Shown here piece after piece: positions 25,111 through 36,700 of a DNA stretch of 64,000 nt (its first letter is position 1; each line of letters begins with the position of its first letter). The position numbers and the translations under genes are program-made. The notes under the pieces were generated by a model that worked only from the letters and a program-made list of their open reading frames with translations, searched no databases and was not told the origin of the DNA. This DNA comes from Liolophura sinensis (Eukaryota; Mollusca; Polyplacophora; Chitonida; Chitonidae): assembly GCF_032854445.1 (NCBI RefSeq), contig NC_088299.1:17911608-17975607 (forward strand), given 5' to 3'.

Positions 25111-25589
25111 TATTCAAGACCGTTTCATGAATACAGCGAAAATGACACAGAGTTTCCCGGAAAATTGTCGCTGTACTCATACATTTACCCAGTAATGGTT
25201 TTTCCGTGCTGCTACAACTCAAAGATTTCATTGACTCTATATTGGATATCAATCTGTCAATTCTACCTAGTGCATGGACTGCCTTCAACCTACATTATTT
25301 AAGCACAGGTCGGCAAGTTATGTGACAAATCTAATAGTTAACTGTTCTGTTCTAATTACCAAGTGATGGATGAATACTCATTTATAGGAACAAGACTTGT
25401 TATCTTGCTGTTCCGCCACGACATTATATCTGTTCCGTTTACCGTTTCCCTCTGGGTATTTTTTAAGATCTTATGCATTCCTTTGCAGTTTCCTACAATT
25501 CAACTTCATATCCTGTTCATTCCTCAACAGAGTTTCCCACAATGCGATTTCAACTTATCCATTATAGGCAGAACTTTCAACAATGTAAC

Positions 25590-25815
25590 TTTATATCTTA
25601 CTTATTTAATTGATCAGCGTCTTGCGCTGTACTCAAGAATATTTTACTTATTAAGAAAGTAAAATAAGGTGGGAACAAACTGAGCCGTGTCCCGGGAAAA
25701 TCCACGACCATCCGAAGGCTGCTGACAGACCACCCTACGTACGACCGGAGAAGTAGCCAGCATGAGCTCGACTTGAACTCACAGCGACCGCAATGATGAG
25801 AAGTCCCTGAGTTAT
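25590..25815 (-). mobile_element. SINE-B copy inserted in the old part of a tandem array
   Basis: Blocks ACTTATTTAATTGATCAGCG, GCGCTGTACTCAAGAATATT, AAGGTGGGAACAAACTGAGC, CACGACCATCCGAAGGCTGC, CGTACGACCGGAGAAGTAGC and GAACTCACAGCGACCGCAAT form a diverged reverse copy that includes the B-box-like head. Confidence 0.8.
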
Positions 25816-27221
25816 TGTGGTGCGCTACAGCACGCTTACCACCACTCTGTCATTGTCATACAATTTATCTTTACATCCCGTTACAACAATGCATCTTCAT
25901 ATCTTTAATATTGGTTTATAAGTGTCCCGCATTGTATCTTTAAAGTCTTATGTATTGGTTACAGAGTTTCAGTCAGTGTATCTTGTTTTCCACAAAGCAT
26001 TTTTTAAAATGATTTATGTATTTGTTACAGCTTCTCATAATGTACCTTTTATCTTATCTATTTACAAAGCAGCATGTAATTATCAGTTACAAAGGTTTAC
26101 ACAATGCATCAGCATAATCTTATCTATTCTGTTAAAGAATTTTCATACCGGTAACGTATCTTTATATCGTATGTATTATAATAGCAGTTTCCCAACAATG
26201 CATATTTGCTACGTATTCTGGCAGCGTTTTCCAACAATGCATATTTGCTACGTATTCTGGCAGCGTTTCCCAACAATGCATATTTGCTACGTATTCTGGC
26301 AGCGTTTCCCAACAATGCATATTTGCTATGTATTCTGGCAGCATTTCTCAACAACGCATATTTGTGATGTATTCTGGCAGCGATTCCCAACAATGCATAA
26401 TTGCTATGCATTTTGGCAGCGTTTCCCAACAATGCATATTTGTGATGTATTCTGGCAGCGTTTCCCAACAATGCATATTTGCTACGTTTTTGTCAGCGTT
26501 TCCCACAATGCATATTTACTATGTATTCTGTCAGCGTTTCCCACAGTGCATATTTGCTTTTTATTCTGAGTGTTTCCCAACAATGCATATTTGCTACGTT
26601 TTTGTCAGCGTTTCCCACAATGCATATTTACTATGTATTCTGTCAGCGTTTCCCACAATGCATATTTGCCATTTATTCTGAGTGTTTCCCACAATGCATA
26701 TTTGCTATTTATTCTGTCGGCGTTTCCCAATATGTTTTTTGGTATTTTATTGTAATAATGCATACTTGCTATGTCTTTTGTTAGCGTTTCCCACAATGCA
26801 TATTTGCTATGCATTCTGTCAATGTTTCCCACAATGCATATTTGCTATTTGTTCTGTCGGCGTTTCCCAATATGTCTTTTGGTATTTTATTGTAATAAAA
26901 ATATTGTAATATTTTATTGTAATAACACAGTTTCCCACAATGCATCTTTATATGCTATTTATTAGTTACAAATTTTTCCCACAGTGCATCTCTATATGTT
27001 GTCTATTCCGTTACAGAATTTCCCACAATGCATCTAATTGTGTTGTCTGTTCCGTTTAAGAATTTCCCACAGTGCATCACTATGTGTTGTCCTTTCTGTT
27101 ACAGAATTTCCCACAATGCATCTCTGTGTGTTCTCTATTCCGTTACAGAAATTCCCACAATGCATCTATGTGTGTTGTCTGTTCTGTTACACAATTTCCC
27201 ACAATGCATCTCTATGTGTTG

Positions 27222-27227
27222 TTTATT
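27222..27227 (-). terminator. Candidate polyadenylation signal of the giant protein gene, within a repeat unit
   Basis: The plus strand reads TTTATT, so the minus strand carries AATAAA about 205 nt past the stop codon at 27434-27432. It falls in one unit of the TTTCCCACAATGCAT array, in which other units read GTCTATTCC instead. No closer AATAAA was seen. Confidence 0.4.
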
Positions 27228-27431
27228 CCGTTACAGAATTTCCCTCAACGCACCTCTATGCGTTGTCCATTCCGTTTCAGAATTTCAGATTTAGTGCAGC
27301 GGTTAACAGCTTAGTGAATACAAATCCCTGAGAATTAGCTGCAAACTCCACAAACCTACAATAACCAATGCATCGTAGAGAAAGTAATCATTTTATATCC
27401 TGTTTCGCATCTCTATTAGCTCTTTGATCTA

Positions 27432-30068
27432 TCAGCTGTTCAGATCACACATCAGGACAGAAACCACAAAGAGATCGCCAATTCCGTATTCATCTGAAAA
27501 AAGGGGAAATGTATGATTAATTTATTTACTTGATTTGATATACAATGGCTTTCAGTTATATGTCTTTTGTTTGCATAGTGACGTTTACTTTCTGAATCTC
27601 TCATATATATCCTTCTCATTAAAAGGTATGTCTGCAGCCATGAAATTAGCAACTTAGAATTGTACAGCTCTCCACCTTAAGTGCAAATTTGTACATCATC
27701 ATTCTGTACAGTTGAAAATCTTCTTGGCGATGCCATTAAGTTTCTAAGTGTTATGAAAAAACATTTTCAAATCATTTTCTCAAAAAAAAAAATGTGGTCA
27801 CCGTATATTAGCTCGCTAATATGATAATATTAGTTTGACAGCTGACAACAGTTATTGTTGCTTTAGAAATTTATCTTCATTTTTTCATTAATAAAATTAT
27901 TCCAAACAGACAGATATTTTTGTGAAAAATTTGTCGATGGTTCTAATTTAAAGACCTCTGCCGAGATATAGGTACGCGTATAATTTGCCTTTATAATTAA
28001 CAACATTATAACTTATAACAAGGGATATCCTGGACTGTCTCAATCTCCGGGCGCGATCGCTCAATGGCTGCCCAAAAATAACCAATCTATGCCGAATATT
28101 TTTCTTAATGAACATACATACCACCCCTATGCCAGCGAGCACAGGACGACCCCCGAGTGCTGTACAGGAAGTAGGGTCGCACAGGACCCCCAGCCAGAGA
28201 CGGGCAATCACTGCCGGGTTCTACGGCAGAGAGAAACCCGCAGGTGCCCTCACATCCGCCTCTGGTCTCGTGCACGCTGAATCGGAATGGTGCCTCTCTG
28301 AAATATACAGACCAGTTGTCACGTGTATATCATATACAGACCAGATGTAACGTGTATATCATATACAGGCCAGATGTAACGTGTATATCATACACAGATC
28401 AGATGTAACGTGTATATTATATACAGACCAGATGTAACGTGTATATCATATACAGACCAGATGTAACGTGTATATCATACACAACTTTTTTTATTAGTAT
28501 TTAAAGCTTATTATTTAAAGCTATATTAAATGATGGCGGTCAGGTTTACCGGCTGGTGTATTTCTACATCTTACTTTGCTTCGGCTGGTGTGTTTCTATG
28601 CCAATTTGCTTGGGCTGGTGTGTTTTTACACCTCATTCTTGTTTGACTCGTGTGTTTTTACACCTCTCTTTGGTTCGGCTGATGTGTTTTTACATACACC
28701 TTTCTGGTTCGGCTAGTGTGTCTTTACACCTCAGCCTGGTTCGGTCAGTGTGTTTTTACACCTCACTCTGGTTCGGTTGGTGTGGTTTTACACCTCAATC
28801 TGGTTCGGTTGGTGTGGTTTTACACCTCAATCTGGTTCAGTTGGTGTGTTTTTACACCTCAATCTGGTTCGGTTGGTTTGTTTTTACACACATCCTTCGG
28901 CTACAACTTTATAACTTTATAATTTATAAGGTGTGTTAGGTACACAATGAAGAGCTGAAGTGTACACCAGGCAGTTAGTTTTCTTTATACATGTACTCAT
29001 AAACAAAATACAAAGAGCTTCGCCTAAAGATCAAGAGTGTCATTGCATATTTTATCGTTACGGTTATCTCAAGAGGCACCTACCCAGCCACGTCCAGTAA
29101 ATCCAGCTTCTCGTGGTCAGGGGCCTGGTATGAGGAGCATATCAGTCGATCACGTGACATCCACGAGATCACCGTAGACTTTTGGCCGTTAAAGACGAAA
29201 CAAGCTTGTCTAAGACCACTGGAATAAACCTCGATTTTTACCTGAAAAAATTATATCAAGCAAAAGAGAGATGAATTACAGCAGGTAAGAATTCTCATGT
29301 TGTGTTTTAAACACCATTAAGTTAACTGCACTGCAGTCGTATAAAGGCTAGAGGGTCGTCTGGTAGAGATGGGAGATTTGGACCAGTGTGTCATGTCAGG
29401 TGTCTTCCACATGGCGATTCAGTGAGGCAGCATGGCAAATATATTAGCATTGCACGAGACTGACATGATACAAACAAGCAGACATCTGGGCGACTATCAG
29501 GCCTTCGAACAGTGAGGTCGCGTGTTCGAATCCAGTTCTTGCCGATTTCAGTGTGCCGCTAAGTCAGGTGGCTTGTCAAGTGCCTGTCGAAGCTGGGCAA
29601 ACCGGGCCGACGTTATATAAGTGAAAAATTCTTGATTAACTATGAAATAAACATATATTATAATTAAATAGCCTTTACACTGGCTAAACTATGGGAGCCG
29701 GTTGAGGACATCTCGCATCATCTCCTCATTTCCGCGGATCGCGGCTCGTAGGAAGCGGCAAATCGTGCGCAAATGATACCCGCGGGGACGAGGAAGGTAC
29801 CGTTCGCGCTTCCATACTAAACTGAGTCAGCGGGTGAAATCACAGAGTTAGCATAACTGAGAATACATCGACTTTGCCTTTACCTGGAGGATGTTGCGGT
29901 TCTCCCAATTGGCGGGGATATCAGCGTTAGCATAAGGGAGTGGGCTGGACATCAGCTTAGCGTTCACATCAGCCATGTTGATGGAGTTTGGTACGGTAAG
30001 ATCGGCATAGGGACCGTCTCCAACTCCAGCCACTGATTTCACCACAATATGCCAGGCGCAGCTCTCAC
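27432..30068 (-). CDS. Exons 2-5 of the giant secreted protein: C-terminal cysteine-containing domain
   Basis: Exon 2 (30068-29884) gives GESCAWHIVVKSVAGVGDGP and ends in ENRNILQ. Exon 3 (29241-29084) gives VKIEVYSSGLRQACFVFNGQ, KSTVISWMSRDRLICSSYQ and ends LDVAG. Exon 4 (28297-28122) gives APFRFSVHETRGGCEGTC, PYFLYSTRGSSCARWHRG. Exon 5 (27493-27432) gives DEYGIGDLFVVSVLMCDLNS and stop. The compact mix of beta-type hydrophobic segments, eight or more cysteines and a hydrophobic end is unlike the disordered N-terminal 2780 residues, so this is probably one folded domain. It vaguely recalls an uncharacterised domain I have seen in lophotrochozoan predicted proteins (pattern VKVxLYxNG, FNGxGS, MxWFSxxRILSSS); this is from memory and unconfirmed. 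Confidence 0.8.
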
Positions 30069-30563
30069 CTAAAACGGGACAATCAGACTAATACACTGGA
30101 CTAGCCCTATAGACCAAACATTCCTTGGGAATGGCGCTTCGGGTCCAAGCTGAATTGACCACTGTTGTGTTACAATACGCCATCAGTTTGCTCAGAAAAC
30201 GTCATCACACAGGCTGGGATGAACAAGCTACCACATACCCGTGTGGCTTATGCCCCACGTACCTTAGACGTGAAAGGTTCACATTACATTCAGCCATATT
30301 GCCTTCTGACTTGGGCAATGTTTACTAAAAGCAAATGGGTCACTTCTATTCATACAGATAGAGGGTACCAATGTTTATTTCATTGTCTGTATTCTTCGGT
30401 AAGGGAATCTCACTTTCAGAACTTAAGAATGCAATCACCCTAGATCCACCTTCATGCCTAGCTAGAAATATGGTCATAGAAAGACACTCTTCGTTCCTGG
30501 TTTTACTCTGCATCATGTCATGGTGGAACCGCCTGCAGTTTCACGGCTTCCAAGCAGTCTGCA

Positions 30564-30645
<82 letters not shown>

Positions 30646-30684
30646 AAAACTGCTAGAGAACTAGGCAATTACACGGTTTTGAAC

Positions 30685-30775
<91 letters not shown>

Positions 30776-33700
30776 CAAAACCGTGTAATTGCCTAGTTAT
30801 CTTCTAAAGCTCTGGAGGTTAAATGTCTGGGCTTAAATTTATATTTCTGAAATAGGACAGGGTCATTTGCATTCTAATAGTAGATTAGATATGTACAGAT
30901 AAATATTTTACGCCAAGTATACATACTTCCGGTTAAAATTTGGCAAAAATAACAAATTTCCAGCTCTCATGTAGATTTCGATTTACAGGCCATTGGAATT
31001 AAGTAACTTCAAAATCCTAAACTTAGTTTTCGACCATACCTAAACAAGTTACAAACATAGGCGAAAAACAAAAGCAGGTTCGGAATGACCGGCTGAAAAT
31101 ACACTATTATACAAATTATACCAAAATTCAAAACTATTTATGACATCCTGTATTCGACCAATGGCGAGTTTCTAAAGTTTTTAACGGAGTTTAATGTTTT
31201 TTTTTTTCAAAATTTATTTAACTACTTTTGTTCTACATGGATATCAGTGTCACAAGGATGGATCCATTTTTTTAGGTTTTGTTTGAAATCCAATACGACC
31301 GCTAAACTAAGTGACATAGAAAGACAAACTTCAAAACCGTTAAAGCAAATATCCGCAAATATTTTCCTACTAATTTTTAAACAGCGGCAACAAAAACTAT
31401 TGTCAGACAAGAATAACCTTTATATTCCTAGCACGAAAAATAGGCTCCCAGCTTTCAGCAATGGAGCCTAATTGTTTTTAAAACCTCTGTAGAGAATATA
31501 TCAGGTCTGAGCACCAGTCCTAGCCGACTCTGACAGTATAGTCCAGCTATATCTGTTTATACATACGAACACATGGCAGGGCTTGAAAATACACATATTG
31601 TTGCATCAGTTGCCCGACACAAGCCTGAGGCTATATTACAATAACAGATTGCTATAGAATTAGGTGAAGGCAACTGTTTTCTCAAACACCGTCGTTTGTT
31701 ACATTACGATTTATGATTCAGAGCAACTAAATGGACACCGACACCTCTGTCCGTCTAATTAAAATAACGAGCAGTGATTGACTCCATAATTTTGTGGTAA
31801 TTTTTTCACGGACAACGAATTTGAATTAGTGATTTAATCATTGATGTTATCCAAATATTCCCAGCTCCAAGCTGGATATTCAGTCATGAATTTAGGTCCC
31901 ATCCCAAGTTTCATTGCTTTGACAGCCAAAGCTAATGTAAGCTCCGAATTTCCAACCCCATTTATTCCGGTTCTATGTTCAAATATTGTGTTATGAACAA
32001 CCTTAAATATGACAAATTCAGACGGCCGTGCACATGGGGGCAGGAGAGAAAAATGTTATTCATGATAAAACATTCTTCGTTTTCCTTTTCCTTTAAATCA
32101 TTTTCCGCACAATTTATTACAGAGAAGTTAATAAGGTTTGTTTTCTTACCTGTAACTTGTACATGCCTTGGAATACTGCTACATGTGCAAGAACACTGCG
32201 ATAGTTGTTGTGGGGCTTGGTCAGTATTTTTCAGCGTACACGTTGTACATTCAGTTGATCTTTCTGAATGTTCGTCGCCGTTTTCACTCCTTAACGTTAT
32301 AAAAATATTAACTGTCTCTATGGGTTGCTGATTGGCTGAATCCTGTGGTTTTTCTAAAGCAGAGTTTGAATATGCTGTGTGTACAACAGAATCTGAAAAC
32401 CGGCCACGGGACTGCTGGGATAAGTCTGACAAATAGGTCGGAAAATCGCCCAATATATACGTTGATGTTTCGCTATGATCATTTGGTTGCCGGCTTGGCA
32501 AGTTAAACACTTCCTCCATATACCACTTCGTTGACTCTCCCAGACTTTTCGGGGGAGTCGTTGTTTGCCTTGAAGGTGAGAATTCAAGAGGATCTGGAGA
32601 CTTCTTGTTTTGATTACGCGATTCACCTGACTCTCCCCCTAAGTTGAGCTGTACCACGAAATTCAGTATTATTTCGGGGTGACTCTGTTTTGGATGATTC
32701 AAATGGTCACCTGGATGCTCAAATGTGTGATCGAGCGATTCAAGAGGTTCCTCTACAGTACGTTTCCCCGACTCACGCGGGCTTTCCATAGGGAAGGACG
32801 AACTGCTGGGCGGTTGGTCGAGCGCATTGTGTGCGATGTTTCGGGATGCGTCCACTATACTTGACAATTCTTCAAAGTCTACTTCTAGAAATAAATCTGG
32901 TCCAGATTTGTCAGACACTTTTATTAATTGCCCCAAAGGGTGGTCTTGTGGCACAAAAGATTGACTGGATGATTCGCCTGCCTTTTTCGGCGACTTTGCA
33001 ATATTCATGGTATCACCATCGACATATTGTGGTAATTCATCGGCATGTACGGACGTAAGTAATGACCCATCAAGGTAAACATCCATCGATAAATATTTTG
33101 GGGCTCCGTTTGAGTGCTTCCTTGAATCATGTTTCCCTTGAATAGGTTGTTTCAGAGATTCTTCTGAAGACTCCGATTGCATAGCATCTTCATCTGATGC
33201 AGACTGTTGTGTCATCTCAGACAGGCTTTTTAAAGGATTTGGCTCTTTCTTTCCAGCCGATGAAGACGACAGCTTATGCGTGTAGAATTTGAGCTCTATA
33301 TGTGGCGATTGTACGTTTTGCTCTGTGGAATGACCGAAGCTCCCTTTTTGTTCTTCTGCAGACGATCCTTCAAAGGTAGCACTTTCTTCCATGATGTCAT
33401 CCGACTTGACTTGTGCACTACGATGTGACGTTTGATTTGGTTCTTCTTCATAATTAGTCGTCGTTTCACCTATGTTAAATAGGCTTCCAGACGACGATTG
33501 TGGCACTCCATCAACGTACACTTTTAGCAGTAAGTACTTTGTTCTTCCATGCTGATATTTCACTGACTTTTGTCGCGACTCATCTGGGACATTTGTTGAA
33601 TCTAACGGCTTTTCCACAGGCTGATTCGGTAATCCGTCTGTTTGTTCTATCAAGTGTAGGACCAGCTTCTTCGTTGCTAAGCTTTGTAAAGACAGTTGTT

Positions 33701-36700
33701 CTGGAGAATTTTTCGTCTCTTGTGAACCCTTCCATGTATCACCTGATAAGCCAGTCTTTTGTTCTGAGCTTTGGTTCGATGACACATTGTTTATATTGAA
33801 ATCTTGATTGCCATCTGTTGCGTGCAACCTAGAGACTTCGTCTGGTTGACTCGGAGATTTCACTGACGTTTTCTGTGAATTTGTCAGAAGTTCTGGTGAT
33901 GAATCTTCTGGCTGCATCGGTAAAGCCTCTTTAGTAAGTTTTACAGTGTATATTATATGCTGTAAGGTGTCTACTGGTCGAGAATATGAAGTCCTTTCAT
34001 CGAGACCCTCAACGGAGTAATGTTTTCCTTCCCTCGGCAATGTGCGTATATCTGTTCCGATCGTGACTGGTGGAGATTCATCAATCGGCTCTGTTGAAAG
34101 GTGAAACGATCTTTTCGTTAGTTCTGCAGATAGTCCTTCAGATGTAGCATCTGCCTTCCTGATGTCTTCTGTTAGGCTATCTGCATGGTCCACAGAATAT
34201 GACCCGAACTTGCGTTGAGCGCTGGGATACGTAAGTATTGGTCCTCCTTTAGAATTAGTCATCTTTTCACCTATGTTGGATGCGCCTTTCAGCAATGGAT
34301 GTGACACTCCGTCAATGTGCAATGTTAGTAGTAAATGCCTTGTCTCAGGCTGATGTTTTTTTGACCCTTGTGGTGACTGATCAGATACATTTGTTGATTC
34401 TAGTGGCTTTTGTTGATGTAGTGATCCGTGAACGTTTTCCATCAAATTTAGGGCTCTCTTATCTTGCCTTTCTAAATCTTGTAGAGACATTTGTTCTGCC
34501 GTATTTTTTGTCAGTTGTTGTGATCGCTTCCATGTATCACCTGATAAACCAGTCTGTTGTTCTGTAGTTTGGTTTGATGACACATTGTCTACGCTGAAAT
34601 CTGAATTGTTTGCTGTTGTGTATGTCCTCAACATCACAGACGATTCGTCTTGTTGACCAGGTGAAGACAATGCCGTTTTCTGAAGATTTGTAAGAAGTTC
34701 TTGTGATGGATTATTAATCTGTTGCTTTGTTAAGTTCTCTTCGATAATTTGTATAGACTTTTTTAACATGTGTTGTGAAGCTTTTAGCAATTTTACCGAA
34801 GCTTCGTCCGATTGAGAATATTGAGTCCTATCGTTGAAATCTTCCTCAGAGTAATGGTTTCCTTGTAATGTCTGTACATCGACCCTGACATCTACAATTT
34901 GGGTTTCACCAAAGAACTCTGGTGAATGGGCAGGCGATCCCGTTGAATGTAGTGGTGGCCTTCTGGTGTCTGTTTCCGGCTTACCTGTGTGGTTCAGCTG
35001 AAGTTGGGTGGATTCAGATTGTGAATGATGCTTTCGTAAGATCTGGTCAACTCCATCCATGTGCACTGTTATCAGCAAATACTTTGTTGTGCCATTTTCC
35101 TCAGTAAGTTTCAGAGTGTATGTTTTCATATTTTGCGTCTCTTTGTCCCGTTGAGAATATCGAATCCATTCGTCGGAGTACTGAGTACGGAGTACGTCGG
35201 AGTGGTTTCCTTGCAAGGTTTGTACGTCGATCCTGACCACTATAACTGGGGTTTCACTACTTTGCTGTGATGAATGGTCTGTATTGTCCAGAGAATCCTC
35301 TGTTGACTCTGTGTTGTCTTCTCCTGACTTATCCGTATTACCCAGAGAACCCTGTGTTGACCCTGAGATATCTTCTCCTGACTCATCTGTACTGTCCAGA
35401 GAACCCTGTGATGGCTCTGTGATATCTTCCCCTGACTCATCTGTATTGTCCACAGAATCCTGTGTTGACTCTGAGGTATCTTCCCCTGACTCATCTGTAC
35501 TGTGCAAAGAACCCTGTGTTGACTCTGTGTTACCTTTCCCTGACTCATCTGTACTGTCCAGAAAACCCTCTGTTGACTGTGTGTTGTTTTTTCCTGACTC
35601 ATTTGTATTGTCCAGAGAATCTTGTGTTGACTCTGTGTTGTCTTCTCCTGACTTATCCGTATTACCCAGAGAACCCTGTGTTGACCCCGAGGTATCTTCC
35701 CTTGACTCATCTGTATTGTCCAGAGAACCCTGTGATGCAATCCCAACCCCATCAATGTACACTTGTATCAGTAAATATGATATCATTCCGTTTTGATTTT
35801 CCCCTGACTCATCTGTATTGTCCACAGAATCCTGTGTTGTCTGTATGTTATCTTCCCCTGACTCATCTGTACTGTCCAGAGAATCCTGTGTTGACTTTGA
35901 GGTATCTTCCCCTGACTCATCTGTACTGTGCACAGAACCCTGTGTTGACTGTGTGTTGTTTTTTCCTGACTCATCTGTATTGTCCAGAGAGTCCTGTGTT
36001 GACTCAGTGTTTTCTTCTCCTGACTTATCCGTATTACCCAGAGAACCCTGTGTTGACCCTGAGGTATCTTCCCCTGACTCATCTGTATTGTCCAGGGAAA
36101 CCTGTGATGCAATCCCAACCCCATCAATGTACACTTGTATCAGTAAATATGATATCATTCCGTTTTGATTTTCCCCTGACTCATCTGTACTGTCCAGAGA
36201 ATCCTGTGATGACTCTGTGTTATCTTTCCCCAACTCATCTGTACTGTCTAGAGAACCCTCTGTTGACTCTGTGTTATCTTTCCCTGACTCATCTGTATTG
36301 TCCACAGAATCCTGTGTTGACTCTGAGGTATCTTCCCCTGACTCATCTGTACTGTGCAAAGAACCCTGTGTTGACTCTGTGTTATCTTTCCCTGACTCAT
36401 CTGCACTGTCCAGAGAACCCTCTGTTGACTGTGTGTTGTTTTTTCCAGACTCATCTGTATTGTCCAGAGAATCTTGTGTTGACTCTGTGTTGTCTTCTCC
36501 TGACTTATCCGTATTATCCAGAGAACCCTGTGTTGACCCTGAGGTATCTTCCCCTGACTCATCTGTATCGTCCACAGAATCCTGTGTTGACTCTGTGTTA
36601 TCTTTCCCTGATTCATTGTCCAGAGACCCCTCTGTTGACTGTGTGTTGTTTTTTCCTGACTCATCTGTACTGTGCAAAGAACCCTGTGTTGACTCTGTGT

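Larger units (their letters stand above)
25430..27290. repeat. Graded-age tandem array, unit containing TTTCCCACAATGCAT
   Basis: At 26190-26480 the units are about 39 bp and nearly identical (TTTCCCAACAATGCATATTT plus GCTACGTATTCTGGCAGCG). At 26930-27290 they are about 50 bp (AATTTCCCACAATGCATCTC plus TATGTGTTGTCTATTCCGTT plus ACAG). At 25430-26190 the same skeleton (GTTACAG, TTTCCCACAATGCATCTT, TCTTATCTATT) is still visible but strongly diverged. A SINE-B sits inside the diverged part. The array ends about 140 bp from the stop codon of the giant secreted protein gene. Confidence 0.9.

Noticed and set aside
31962-32149. Continuation of the giant open frame past 32150 as true coding end
   Set aside because: A strong GTAAGA donor precedes it, the sequence character changes, and downstream exons join in matching phase. 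Intron retention cannot be excluded.
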